From assembly GCF_003086295.3 (NCBI RefSeq), contig NC_092040.1:61607559-61671558 (forward strand): a DNA stretch of 64,000 nucleotides, given 5' to 3'. A program made the position numbers and the translations under genes. Positions 23,594-33,935 of the stretch are shown one piece after another. Source of the stretch: Arachis hypogaea. Its lineage: Eukaryota; Streptophyta; Magnoliopsida; Fabales; Fabaceae. Each line of letters starts with the position of its first letter. Within the stretch, counting starts at the first letter, position 1. Below the pieces are notes generated by a model. That model searched no databases. It had not been told where the DNA came from and worked only from the letters and a program-made list of their open reading frames with translations.

Positions 23594-24041
23594 TGTTCCG
23601 GGGGTTACCTGAAACGAGTAGCTCGGACGTCTTGGTGAGGCCCGAGGTGGGGGTCAGGGACCCGAGCTTGATATGTGGAGTGGTTGGTGGTTGTACTTGC
23701 AATGACACTCCGATGCTTAAGTTAGCATGGGTCCAAGCAGATATTGAGTAGAATTAGAGTATGAGTTATACCTGGGTGCTCCAGTGTATTTATAGTAGTC
23801 GGTCGTGATCTTCCCTGGATAAGATATTCTTATCTTATCTTATCTTTTGGGAGTTTTATCCCTATCTTTGTGGAACCGCCTTTCCTAGGCCTTTTCGGCC
23901 TTTAGGTTTTGGGCTTCGTTCCTTTTTGATGGGCCTTCTTAGCTTATTTGTCCGAGGTCCGACCTCAGGCGTGGGCCTTGGGATGAGGTCGGACCTTCTA
24001 TGATCTTACCGAGTTTGGGGAGCTCGGTCAGGGTATGAACA
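23594..24041 (-). repeat. Tat-1 3' LTR
   Basis: It is 448 bp; on the plus strand it starts TGTTCCGGGGGTTACCTGAA and ends GGGTATGAACA. The internal (TATCT)n run lies near 23830. Confidence 0.95.
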
Positions 24042-24651
24042 GTGCCCCTGCCCGAGTTCGTCCTTTTTGAGAGGTTGAGCTCGGGCATAGTAGTTTTTTC
24101 AAATTTTGAAAATGGCCGTTTCAGCATTTATTGCTTGTTACCGTTTCTCCTCGATTTCCGTTCGGGCTCTGTGAAGGCATTATTTATTTTCCCCTTTCCT
24201 CATTTTCTTCGTTTATTCTGTTCCCTTTCCATTTTTTCTGAGTTTTCGCCATCTCTCCTTCGAGCGCCGCTCCTTCTTTGTTCTTCTTCTCCGATTCTTT
24301 CTGTGCGTTTTTCCGGGGTTTCCTCCTCGCCGCCGTTTCCGTTTTCCTTGCATCGGAGCTTGTCGTCTTCTTCCTTTCTTCCAGGTTTGTTCTTGTCTTC
24401 ATTTTCTTTGCGCATATATGCTTCTGTTTTCTTTTTCTTCTATGCCTGGGTTGCCCCGAAAAGAGGCGCCGCCATCGCTTTGGTTGCTTGTATGTGGGGG
24501 GGGCTCTTTTCTTTTGGTACTTTGTTTTCGGGTTGCTGCATTTTCTTTCTAAAAGAACTTTGTTTTCTCGTTTTGCTGAATGGGTTTTTGCTGTCTGCCT
24601 TTACGTGATTTTTGCCTTGCTGTTGTATTCTTCTTTGTAGGCAAGATTTTT
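24042..24651 (+). other. 5' untranslated region of the antisense gene of Tat-1
   Basis: Its adjoining bases GTGCCCCTGCCC are the purine-rich tract of the element on the minus strand. Further right, pyrimidine-rich text with TTCTTCTTTGTAG just before 24641 looks like an intron acceptor. Open frames here, on both strands, are compositional and not called. Confidence 0.45.
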
Positions 24652-26562
24652 ATGTCTCGAAAGGTTCTTCAAGCAATGTCGACCAAGATTCCGAGTGGTC
24701 TTGGTTGGGTAGATCCTGTTCCTTTAAGAGTCCCTTCCGTGGTAGATTCTGAGTATTTAGCTAGGTTTCGTAGGCAATGTAGCATATGTGAGGATAGGGA
24801 GTCTGAGAGGGATTATGAGTTAGTAGCCCCGGATTCCAAGGAGAGAGTTTGCTTCCCGCCTTTAGACAGTTCCGAGAAGCTCTTCTTTTACGCCTATGAT
24901 TGTTTTTTCTCTAAGCTGGGTGTCCGACTTCCTTTTACCGACCTGGAGTCCGAGGTGTTGTGGTCCTGTAACCTTGCCCCTACGCAGCTCCATCCAAATT
25001 CCTGGGCATTTTTAAAGCTGTTCCAACATTTGTGCCAGTTTTTGGGTGTCCCTCCCTCTATTTCTCTTTTTTCCTATTTGTTTGTGTTGACGAAGCCGGG
25101 TTCGGGTGGGGGGAAGGTGTCTTGGGTCTCGTTTAGGGCAAACCAGGGGAGGAAGTTCTGTACCCTGTATGATGAGTCTTTTCACGATTTTAAGAACTTT
25201 TATTTCAAGGTCCGGACTGTTGGAGACGTCCGACCTTTCTTTCTAGATGAGAGTGGGGAGCCTTCTTTTCCTCTTTGTTGGCAGGAGAATATAGTGTCTG
25301 TTAAGTATACTTTTGAGAGTTTAGATGAGGTGGAGCAGGCCTTTGTGGGTGTGGTGAGCAGTTTATGGGGTCGGGCACCTCACTTGGACACGAAGAAAAT
25401 GTTGGGAGATCCAAGCCTTCTCCGTTCCGAGTTAGGTAGTTCCCGACCTCTTTGAGATTTATCCTTCTTAGTATTTGGGTTTTGTTTTGGTGGAATTTCT
25501 GTTGTGGTGATCTTTTTCCTTTTTATTTCTGCAGAGATGTCTTCTCAGGCGGATTCTATGAAGTTTCTTCGTCGGACGAAGAAGTCGGTGGCTGCTCGAA
25601 ATCTCGAGGCCGGGGATGCTTCTGCCCGATCTTCTCCGCAGAAGACTACTATAGGTGTTCAGACTCGGTCGAAGACTATTCCGACTCCCCAGTTCCGAGC
25701 TTTAAGTCAGGATCCTCCGACCTCTGGGCCTGCTACCTCTTCTCCTCCTCCGTTCTCGGGTCCTCCTCCCAAGAAGCAGAAGACCTCTCAAGAGCTTGCC
25801 GGTTTCAATGATAAGGACTTTGACGCTCTTGGTTGGATTGAGCAGCATATTCTCCCTCAGACCTTTATTTCCACTGATGATGTTTCTATGGAGCATCATT
25901 TTCAGTATATGGCGCGGAGCTGTGTCCGGATGGCTAGTCTTCATGCCGCTATTGCCCGGGAGTTCAAGAAATCCCCTCTTGGGGCGACCAGCTCCCGACT
26001 TGAGAAGGCTCAGTCCGAGCTCGATAAGATTAGTCAACTGAAGGCTGCCAGGATTACTGAGCTGGAGGCCTCCTTGGAGAAAGAGAAAACTAAAGCTACC
26101 GCGGCTGTGGCGGCAGCGAAGACATCTGAGGAGATGGCGAAGGTGGCTACAGAGAATTATACCAAGCTATATGCTGAGCTTGTGGAGACGAAGGAGAAGT
26201 TGCAATCTGCTCGGGATGATTTTTACGAGCTGGAGGGTCACGTGGCTAAGGGTATGGATGCGATGTTTGAGAACTTGAAGGCTCAGGTCCGGGTTCTTGC
26301 TCCCGACCTGGATCTGAGCTTATTTAGTACAGATAATGTTGTCGTGGAGGGAAAGATTGTTCCTGCTCCTGCCGAGGATGAAGTTCCGATGTCCGACCCC
26401 GGGGTTCCTGTTCAGAACCCGACTTCTCCCTTGGTCGGGGATGGATCTGGTGTGGGGGTTTCGAATCGAGAGGACGTTGCCGTCGATGCTGTCCCGATTT
26501 CTATGTTTGCTCCGCAGCCTTCTGTTGATGTGGAGTCCGGGAAGGACTTTGATCCTCTGTAA
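24652..26562 (+). CDS. Antisense extra gene of Tat-1 (gypsy-type transposon domain, two exons)
   Basis: Exon 1 (24652-25435) and exon 2 (25535-26562) join in phase over a GT...AG intron (donor GTAGTT, acceptor TTTCTGCAG), giving about 603 residues. The first half, with CFPPLDSSEKLFFYAYDCFF and SFRANQGRKFCTLYDESFHD, resembles the plant 'putative gypsy type transposon' domain (PF04195, from memory). The second half is Pro/Ser-rich, then charged and coiled-coil-like (ELEASLEKEKTKATAAVAAA). It runs opposite to gag-pol and converges on it. No stops interrupt it. Met at 24676 is an alternative start, matched by the relic in Tat-2. The function of such antisense ORFs is not established. Confidence 0.85.
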
Positions 26563-26694
26563 TCTTTTTATTCTGGTTTTGTGCCCGGCCTGTGGGCTCT
26601 TTTGTCTTTTGGATGGTTTCTGTTGAACGCTTTGAACACCTTTTGCTTTTAGCTACTTTTTAGTAACTTTTTTAGCTTATTATGCGGTGTTTTT

Positions 26695-27060
26695 GTTCGC
26701 GTTTTGATCTTTTGTTTCCGCTTTTGTGCTTTTTAGTTGTTTTCGGATAACAACTTTTTAGCTAGCGTTTTGACTTTTTGTTTCCGCTTTTGTGCTTTTT
26801 AGTTGTTTTCGGATAACAACGTTTTAGCTAGCGTTTTGACTTTTTGTTTCCGCTTTTGTGCTTTTTAGTTGTTTTCGGATAACAACTTTTTAGCTAGCGT
26901 TTTGAAACTTCCTTTGATTTCGTTCTTTTCGCTTGTACTTTTTAGTTGCTTTTGTAAAGCAACTTTTTAGTAAGCGTTGTCGAGGCTTCCTTTGATTTCG
27001 TTCTTTCGCTTGTACTTTTTAGTTGCTTTTGTAAAGCAACTTTTTAGTAAGCGTTTTTCG
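26695..27060. repeat. Hairpin-bearing tandem repeats between convergent genes of Tat-1
   Basis: A 66-bp unit (GCTAGCGTTTTGAC ... GGATAACAACTTTTTA) occurs about three times, then a related unit of about 72 bp twice. Each unit holds an inverted repeat, for example AGTTGCTTT TGT AAAGCAACT. The block starts just after the antisense gene stop (26562) and lies 3' of integrase (27640). Confidence 0.85.
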
Positions 27061-27639
27061 AAATCTTGGTTCTCGTCGTTTTAAGGCTTCTTTCTTGGGT
27101 CCGAGCTTTTTCTCGGACATCGGGTGCTCGAGTACCTCCTTTTTGTTAGGTCCGACTTTGTCGTCGGTCGGCCCTTTTGAGTTATTTCTGTAATCTCTTT
27201 TTATTTGGCTTTTCGAGCCATTTCAGAGTTACTTTATAACTTTCCCTTGGTTGGGTCCGACTTCGTCATTTGGTCGGCCTTTTTAAGTTATTTTTGTAAC
27301 CTCTTTTTATTTTGCTCTTCGAGCCATTTCAGAGTTACTTTATAACTTCTCACATTAATTTGAACCTCGTCGCTTTATCTTTGCCGACCTTGTATGGTCT
27401 CTTGGCAAATGATTTTTTGCGTTTTGCCGAGCATAAATTAATGCGCCTTGGTGGGGTACTTTTCTTAGGATTTGCTTCATCATGAGGGAGAGAAAATAGA
27501 GAAATTTGATTAGTAAAAAAAAAAGAAAGAATATTTACAAAGTGTTTACCCTTTGACTAGGTCGGGTATCCTGCTTTAACCGGGTGTCTCATTAAAAAAC
27601 CCTCGTAGGGAACAAGAGTACACCTCGGGTTAAGTTTTT
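27061..27639. other. Tat-1 spacer downstream of integrase
   Basis: It is non-coding, with recurring GTCCGACTT and GAGTTAC/GTTATTT words, including a second repeat family at about 27130-27350. Similar words recur in Tat-2 (53560-54130), so the spacer is a shared trait of the family. Confidence 0.6.
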
Positions 27640-28572
27640 CTAGCTGTAGTACCGTCTTAGATTACAGGCGTGCCAGGCCCTGGGCAGCTCATTGCCTTCT
27701 AGGTCGGATATTTTGTAGTAGCCTGTCCCTAAGACTTCTGTTACCTTGTAGGGCCCTTTCCAATTTGCGGCTAGCTTTCCTTCTCCCGACTTTTGTGTTC
27801 CGATGTCATTTCGGATTAGAATCAGGTCGTGAATGGAGAAACTTCGCTTTATTACCTTTTGATTGTATCTGAGGGCCGTTCGCCGTTTTAAGGCTTCTTC
27901 TCGGATTCGGGCTCTTTCTCGGACCTCGGGGAGGAGGTCGAGTTCTTCCCTTTGTGCCCGTGGGTTGCTTCCTTCGTTGTAGAAGATGACTCTGGGCGAC
28001 CCTTCATCTATTTCGATAGGAATCATTGCCTCCATCCCGTAAGCTAGTCGGAATGGGGATTCTCCCGTTGTAGAGTGCGGGGTTGTCCGATATGCCCATA
28101 GTACCTGGGGGAGTTCTTCGGCCCATGCCCCTTTGGCCTCTTGGAGTCTTCGTTTTAACCCGGCCAAGATGACTTTATTTGCAGCTTCTGCTTGTCCATT
28201 GGCTTGTGGGTGTTCGACTGATGTGAATTGCTGTTTGATTTTTAGTTCGGCCACCAAGTTCTGAAAACTTGTGTCCGTGAACTGTGTTCCATTGTCTGTT
28301 GTGATGGAGTAGGGGACTCCGAACCTTGTGACAATGTTTTTGTATAGGAATTTGCGGCTTTTCTGAGCCGTAATGGTGGCTAAGGGCTCGGCTTCGATCC
28401 ACTTTGTAAAGTAGTCGACCCCTACTATGAGGTATTTGACTTGCCCCGGTCCTTGCGGGAACGGGCCAAGTAGGTCAAGTCCCCATTTTGCGAAGGGCCA
28501 TGGTGCGGTGATGCTGATAAGGTCTTCTGGTGGTGCCTTGTGGAAATTGGCGTGTTTTTGGCAGGGGGGCAT
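27640..28572 (-). pseudogene. Tat-1 integrase (frameshifted from the rest of pol)
   Basis: The 310-codon frame carries the integrase core with D33 (WGLDLLG), D93 (TTDNGTQF) and E129 (GQAEAANK), the last two 35 residues apart as the family requires. A C-terminal DNA-binding part follows (ANWKGPYKV). The zinc-binding N-terminus lies at the end of the upstream frame, and the break falls between the two Cys of its HHCC motif at a run of six C (minus strand, about 28564-28569). One extra C would rejoin the frames. The role is to join the cDNA to host DNA. It may be a real deletion or a homopolymer error. Confidence 0.92.
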
Positions 28573-31500
28573 ATTTTCACGAATTCCGTTGCGTCTTTCT
28601 GCAAGGTCGGCCAGTAGAAGCCGGCTCGGACTACCTTTTTAGATAATGCCCGAGCTCCGAGATGGTTCCCACACATGCCTCCGTGGACTTCTTCGAGGAC
28701 GTTCTTTGTTTCTGAGGTCGGGACGCACCGAAGGAGGGGATTTGTGAATCCTCTTCTGTATAATACACCGTGAATTAGTGTATAATTTTGGGCATCTTTC
28801 GTGAGTCTTTTAGCTCCCTTTCTTTCGGCGGGAAGAGTTCCCGACTTCAGGTAGCTGAGTATGGGGGTCATCCATCCTTGCTGTTGGTTGGATATATTCA
28901 GCGTTTCTTCCTCTCTTAGCACGGAGGGGGATTGTAAAGTTTCCTGGAGGAGACTTCTGTTGTTGCCTCCGGGCTTGGTGCTGGCGAGCTTTGAGAGGGC
29001 GTCTGCCCGGGCGTTTTGTTCCCGAGGTATGTGCTGGATTTGTATTTCTGAAAAGTGGCGTAATTGTGCCTGTGTTTGATCCAGGTATTTTTTCATAGTT
29101 GGGTCTTTGGCCTGGTAGCTTCCATTTACTTGAGATGTGACGACCTGGGAGTCGCTGAAGATCGTGATTCTCTGGGCTCCGACCTCTTCGGCTAGCTTTA
29201 GACCTGCTAGTAGGGCCTCGTATTCGGCTTGGTTGTTCGAGGCCTGGAACTCGAATTTTAGGGATAGTTCTATCCGCGTTCCTTGGTCGCTTTCGAGTAT
29301 AACCCCGGCTCCGCTTCCTGTTTTGTTTGAGGACCCGTCGACATACAGATTCCACGAGAGTGGGGTTCCAGGGGTCTCAGTATATTCTGCGATGAAGTCG
29401 GCTAGGTACTGAGATTTTATGGCAGTCCGGGCTTCATAGTGGAGGTCGAACTCGGACAGTTCCACCGCCCATTGTAGTATTCGTCCTGCCAGGTCTGTTT
29501 TTTGCAGGATGTGTCTCATGGGTTGGTTTGTCCGGACTTTGATGGTGTGGGCTTGAAAGTAGGGACGGAGCCTCCGAGCTGTGAATATTAGGGCGTAGGC
29601 GAATTTTTCTATTTTCTGATAGTTTAATTCGGCCCCTTGCAGTGCCTTGCTCACAAAGTATACGGGGTGTTGTCCTTGGTCATTTTCCCGTATTAATGCT
29701 GAAGCGACTGCCCGATGTCCGACCGAGAGGTATAATACGAGCTCTTCCCCTTTTAAAGGTCGGGTTAGGATTTGTGGCTGCCCGAGGAATTCCTTGAATT
29801 CTTGAAAGGCTTTTTCGCACTCCGGGGTCCATGAGAAGGGTTTCCCTTTCTTTAGGAGTGAGTAGAGAGGTAGTGATTTTATCGCTGATCCTGCCAAAAA
29901 TCTTGATAGGGCGGCCAGCCTTCCATTCAGCTGTTGTACTTCTTTGACACAGGTCGGGCTTTTCATATTGAGTATCGCTTGGCATTTGTCCGGGTTTGCT
30001 TCGATGCCCCTTTGAGTCAACATGAAGCCTAAGAATTTTCCGGCTTCTGCGGCGAAGGTGCACTTTGTCGGGTTGAGTCTCATGTTGTGTTTTCTGAGGG
30101 TGCCGAAGACACTGGTGAGGTCGGTCAGCAAGTTTCCGTCTTCTTGTGTCTTTACCAGCATGTCGTCGACGTACACCTCTAGTTGTAGTCCGATGTGCTC
30201 TGAGAACACTTTGTTCATTAGCCTCTGGTAGGTTGCCCCTGTGTTCTTCAGCCCGAAGGGCATTACTACGTAGCAGTAGTTTGCCCTTGGGGTTATGAAC
30301 GAGGTCTTTTCTTGGTCGGGTCCGTACATCGGGATTTGATTGTATCCCGAGTATGCGTCCATGAAGGAGAGATATCTATGGCCTGAGGCTGCGTCTACTA
30401 AGGCGTCGATGTTTGGTAGTGGATATGGGTCCTTGGGGCAGGCTTTGTTGAGATCCGTGTAATCGACGCACATCCTCCATTTTCCGTTGGGCTTTTTTAC
30501 CAGGACCACGTTTGCGAGCCATAGGGGGTATTTTACTTCTCGAATGAACCCTGCATCTAGTAATGCTTGTACTTGTTCTTCTATTGCTTGCACGCGCTCA
30601 GGCCCGAGTTTCCGGCGTCTTTGTTGGACAGGTCTGGACCCCGGGTATACTGATAGCTTATGGCACATCAGGTCGGGGCTTATGCCTGGCATGTCGGAGG
30701 CTTTCCAGGCGAAGAGGTCGGAATTCTCTTTTAAGAGGGTTATGAGTTCCTCTTTTAGGCCTGCTTCGAGGTTCGCTCCTACGTTTGTTATTTTTTCAGG
30801 TGTGTTCCCAATTTGGATTTTTTCGGTTTCTCCCTCTGGTTGTGGCCGGAGGTCTTCTCGGGTTTGAACTCGTCCGAGTTCTGTTGTATTGACCTCTTTC
30901 CCTTTTAGGCTCAGGCTTTCGTTGTAGCATCGCCGTGCTAGTTTTTGGTCGCCTTTTAGGGTAGCGATTCCCTTTGTGGTAGGGAACTTCATACAGAGGT
31001 GTGGGGTTGAGACTATAGCTGCTAGTCTGTTTAGGGTTGGTCGCCCAATGAGGGCATTGTATGCTGAAGTGACGTCGACTATAATGTAGTCGATGCTTAA
31101 TGTTCTAGACTGTTCGCCTCTTCCAAAGGTAGTGTGTAGCGAGATGTATCCTAAGGGATGGATCGGGGTGTCCCCTAGCCCAAATAGGTCGGTGGGATAG
31201 GCCTTTAGCTCTTTTTCTTCAAGTCCGAGCTTGTCGAAGGCCGCTTTGAACAGGATATCTGCTGAGCTTCCCTGGTCAATCAGGGTTCGATGTAAGTTGG
31301 CGTTTGCTAGGATAATGGTGACCACCATTGGATCGTCGTGCCCGGGTATTATCCCTTGAGCATCTTCTCGGGTAAATGAGATGGTAGGTAACTCGGGCAG
31401 GGGACTTTCTTCTCGGACATGGTAGACTTCTTTGAGGTGTCTCTTTCGTGAGGATCTGGATGTTCCTCCGCCTGCGAAACCTCCGTTTATCATGTGTATG

Positions 31501-32426
31501 TGCCTCTCCGGGGTTCGCGGGGTTTGTTCGGCCCGATCTTCGTTATCTCCCCGCCTTCTCTTCCTTGTCTCTTCTCCTTTCTCTGCTATGTATCTGTCGA
31601 GTTTTCCTTCTCTGGCCAGCTTTTCTATAACATTCTTTAGGTCGTGGCAGTCGTTGGTAGAGTGACCGTAGAGTTTGTGATATTCACAGTATTCGGACCG
31701 ATCTCTTCCCGCTCTTTTGTGTTTTAGAGGTCGGGGTGGTGGGATCTTTTCGGTGTGGCATACTTCTCTGTAGACGTCTACCAGGGAGACTCGGAGGGGG
31801 GTGTAGCTGTGGTACTTCCGTGGCTTGTCCGAGTTGGATTCTTCTTTCTTCTTCTGTTCCCGATCTCGATCTCGGAACGGGTAGGTTGATTCCTTCCTAG
31901 AAGAGTCTCTTAGCTGGGAGGTTTCCTCCATGTTGATATATTTTTCTGCCCGTTCCTGCACCTCGTATAGGGAGGTCGGGTATCGTTTGGATAGGGATTG
32001 GCTAAACGGTCCCTCTTTTAGGCCGTTTGCTAGTCCCATGATGGCTGCTTCAGTGGGCAAGTGTTGTATGTCCAGGCAGGCTTTGTTGAATCGCTCCATG
32101 TACTCTCGGAGAGTTTCTTGGTTACCTTGTTTGATCCCGAGTAGACTGGGGGCATGTTTTGCCTTGTCCTTTTGAATGGAGAATCTTGTTAGGAATTTTT
32201 TGGTTAGGTCTTCGAAGCTGGTGATTGATCTAGGTGGCAGGTTGTCGAACCACTTCATGGCTGATTTGGTGAGAGTGGTGGGGAAGGCTTTGCACCGAAT
32301 CGCGTCGGAGGCGTCGACTAGGTACATTCTGCTTCTGAAGTTGCTGAGGTGGTGACTTGGGTTGGTGGTGCCGTCGTAGAGATCCATATCGGGTGGTTTA
32401 AAGTTTCGCGGTACCTTTTCCTTCAT
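28425..32426 (-). CDS. Tat-1 gag-protease-reverse transcriptase-RNase H polyprotein
   Basis: This is an uninterrupted 1,333-codon frame. Gag capsid homology covers about residues 15-170, and a zinc knuckle of form CX2HX4HX4C covers 247-260 (CEYHKLYGHSTNDC). The protease active site is D384 (LIDQGSS). Reverse transcriptase covers about 620-800 with YVDD at 752-755. The Ty3 RNase H covers about 860-1010, and a second RNase H about 1025-1150 with D1030, E1068, D1092 and D1142. The integrase HHCC N-terminus starts at H1248. The duplicate RNase H marks the Tat lineage. The start Met here is not the natural one, because gag begins upstream in another frame. The last 45 residues are out of frame. 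Confidence 0.94.
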   Translation of the reverse strand: MKEKVPRNFKPPDMDLYDGTTNPSHHLSNFRSRMYLVDASDAIRCKAFPTTLTKSAMKWFDNLPPRSITSFEDLTKKFLTRFSIQKDKAKHAPSLLGIKQGNQETLREYMERFNKACLDIQHLPTEAAIMGLANGLKEGPFSQSLSKRYPTSLYEVQERAEKYINMEETSQLRDSSRKESTYPFRDRDREQKKKEESNSDKPRKYHSYTPLRVSLVDVYREVCHTEKIPPPRPLKHKRAGRDRSEYCEYHKLYGHSTNDCHDLKNVIEKLAREGKLDRYIAEKGEETRKRRRGDNEDRAEQTPRTPERHIHMINGGFAGGGTSRSSRKRHLKEVYHVREESPLPELPTISFTREDAQGIIPGHDDPMVVTIILANANLHRTLIDQGSSADILFKAAFDKLGLEEKELKAYPTDLFGLGDTPIHPLGYISLHTTFGRGEQSRTLSIDYIIVDVTSAYNALIGRPTLNRLAAIVSTPHLCMKFPTTKGIATLKGDQKLARRCYNESLSLKGKEVNTTELGRVQTREDLRPQPEGETEKIQIGNTPEKITNVGANLEAGLKEELITLLKENSDLFAWKASDMPGISPDLMCHKLSVYPGSRPVQQRRRKLGPERVQAIEEQVQALLDAGFIREVKYPLWLANVVLVKKPNGKWRMCVDYTDLNKACPKDPYPLPNIDALVDAASGHRYLSFMDAYSGYNQIPMYGPDQEKTSFITPRANYCYVVMPFGLKNTGATYQRLMNKVFSEHIGLQLEVYVDDMLVKTQEDGNLLTDLTSVFGTLRKHNMRLNPTKCTFAAEAGKFLGFMLTQRGIEANPDKCQAILNMKSPTCVKEVQQLNGRLAALSRFLAGSAIKSLPLYSLLKKGKPFSWTPECEKAFQEFKEFLGQPQILTRPLKGEELVLYLSVGHRAVASALIRENDQGQHPVYFVSKALQGAELNYQKIEKFAYALIFTARRLRPYFQAHTIKVRTNQPMRHILQKTDLAGRILQWAVELSEFDLHYEARTAIKSQYLADFIAEYTETPGTPLSWNLYVDGSSNKTGSGAGVILESDQGTRIELSLKFEFQASNNQAEYEALLAGLKLAEEVGAQRITIFSDSQVVTSQVNGSYQAKDPTMKKYLDQTQAQLRHFSEIQIQHIPREQNARADALSKLASTKPGGNNRSLLQETLQSPSVLREEETLNISNQQQGWMTPILSYLKSGTLPAERKGAKRLTKDAQNYTLIHGVLYRRGFTNPLLRCVPTSETKNVLEEVHGGMCGNHLGARALSKKVVRAGFYWPTLQKDATEFVKICPPAKNTPISTRHHQKTLSASPHHGPSQNGDLTYLARSRKDRGKSNTS

Positions 32427-32821
32427 GATCTCTTGCGTGAAGGGATCATGGTTGCCTTCGGGGTGGGGCCGCGGTCTGACCGATCTTTCAAGTTGGCCTC
32501 TATTTTCCGCAGTTTTTCTTCTAATTCTCTGCGCTTGCGAGCTTCCCTTCTCAGATCTTGTTCAGTTTCTTTTTGCTTCTTTATGTCCTCTTCGAGTTGT
32601 TTTAGTCGGTTTTGTTGTGCCCGGACAGCTTCTAGAATTTCCGAGTTCTTTTCTTTTTCGGGATTTCGTGGATCTTTGTTTGGGAGTGACGTCTTTGGGC
32701 GATTCTGTTTGTTTCCTCCTGGAGTGCGTGGTGATAGAGGGCTGTCCGGTCTTTCTCCGGTGTCAACTTCCTCCTCTTGTTTTGATGCCGCGCGGTCATT
32801 GTTGGAGGGGTCGTCCGCCAT
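32423..32821 (-). CDS. Tat-1 gag N-terminus (frameshifted from the polyprotein)
   Basis: The 132-codon frame starts MADDPSNN 22 bases after the primer site, the same MADD start as in Tat-2. Most of it is a charged helix (KQLEEDIKKQKETEQDLRRE), likely coiled coil. It slips out of frame near 32465-32475, in the minus-strand context GGCCCCACCCC, just before the capsid domain. As with integrase, the break sits in a C-run, so a one-base change or sequencing error is equally possible. Confidence 0.85.
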   Translation of the reverse strand: MADDPSNNDRAASKQEEEVDTGERPDSPLSPRTPGGNKQNRPKTSLPNKDPRNPEKEKNSEILEAVRAQQNRLKQLEEDIKKQKETEQDLRREARKRRELEEKLRKIEANLKDRSDRGPTPKATMIPSRKRS

Positions 32822-32842
32822 GGTAGAGGGATGACTTCCAGG

Positions 32843-32860
32843 TCCCCGGCAACGGCGCCA
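32843..32860 (-). other. Tat-1 primer binding site
   Basis: On the minus strand it reads TGGCGCCGTTGCCGGGGA, one base after the 5' LTR, identical to the site in Tat-2. Confidence 0.95.
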
Positions 32861-32861
32861 A

Positions 32862-33309
32862 TGTTCCGGGGGTTACCTGAAACGAGTAGCTCGGACGTCT
32901 TGGTGAGGCCCGAGGTGGGGGTCAGGGACCCGAGCTTGATATGTGGAGTGGTTGGTGGTTGTACTTGCAATGACACTCCGATGCTTAAGTTAGCATGGGT
33001 CCAAGCAGATATTGAGTAGAATTAGAGTATGAGTTATACCTGGGTGCTCCAGTGTATTTATAGTAGTCGGTCGTGATCTTCCCTGGATAAGATATTCTTA
33101 TCTTATCTTATCTTTTGGGAGTTTTATCCCTATCTTTGTGGAACCGCCTTTCCTAGGCCTTTTCGGCCTTTAGGTTTTGGGCTTCGTTCCTTTTTGATGG
33201 GCCTTCTTAGCTTATTTGTCCGAGGTCCGACCTCAGGCGTGGGCCTTGGGATGAGGTCGGACCTTCTATGATCTTACCGAGTTTGGGGAGCTCGGTCAGG
33301 GTATGAACA
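32862..33309 (-). repeat. Tat-1 5' LTR
   Basis: It is 448 bp and identical by eye to the copy at 23594-24041. On the minus strand it starts TGTTCATACCC and ends CCCCCGGAACA, like the LTRs of Tat-2. Confidence 0.95.
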
Positions 33310-33314
33310 GAAAC

Positions 33315-33935
33315 TATGATACAAAATGCAACATAGTTAATTAGTTATTAGATCTCTGCTTATCTGAGACAAAATCCTACTTAGTTTATTGAAATTCGAT
33401 TGTTTTTAGGTTTTTTTATACTACAATATCTAGGAATATCAATATGTATCATTTCTCCTTTTGTTTATGGTTGGTTTTTTCATTAGCTTATTCATTGATA
33501 CTGAATCCTTGCCAGAAATATCATTTAATTTTTTTTCCTTTAATCAAAACTCTCATCTTCTAATTCTAGTATCTTTAACATGCAATAGTTAGTTGATGTT
33601 AAATTACTAAAATTCTGGGTTAGGTAAGGATCAGGATTCCTAAGATCACAGCATGATCTTTTGCAGAAGAATTACTAACTAGATCCTAATTTTGAATGAG
33701 TTCAACCATGGTAAGACTTTGACCTATTGAAGCTTAGTCCATTGTAAGACATCAAGCCACAACTTTTTGTAGTTTCCTAAGGAATGCTTGAGCACAATGT
33801 TGGTGGGTTTCAATTTGACCAGAGAGAGGTAGTTCATAGTTGCAAGCTTGATCCTTGTGTTCAGAGAGTTTTATCAGTATGTTAAACTTGTGTTCCATGT
33901 GATTGTATTTGTATTTCTCTTACTTGTTTATTTTA
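33315..33935 (+). other. CACTA internal non-coding sequence
   Basis: AT-rich CACTA text lies between Tat-1 and the FIDEL-like fragment. No open frame or domain is seen. Confidence 0.45.

Larger units (their letters stand above)
23594..33309 (-). mobile_element. Tat-1: young Tat-lineage Ty3 element, TSD GAAAC
   Basis: It is 9,716 bp on the minus strand with two 448-bp LTRs that I find identical by eye, and a TSD GAAAC at 23589-23593 and 33310-33314. Minus-strand order is 5' LTR (32862-33309), primer site (32843-32860), gag, protease, reverse transcriptase, RNase H, a second archaeal-type RNase H domain, integrase, a repeat-rich spacer, an extra gene on the opposite strand, and 3' LTR (23594-24041). 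The extra RNase H and antisense ORF are hallmarks of the Tat/Ogre lineage. Identical LTRs point to recent insertion. Confidence 0.95.

Noticed and set aside
24042..24640. Long open frames on both strands before the antisense gene
   Set aside because: They are Phe/Ser/Leu-rich on one strand and Lys/Glu/Arg-rich on the other, a product of the pyrimidine-rich sequence. No domain is seen and the frames conflict.
28427..32976. Many plus-strand open frames opposite the Tat-1 gag-pol
   Set aside because: They are reverse-strand shadows of a recognised polyprotein and have no family words of their own.
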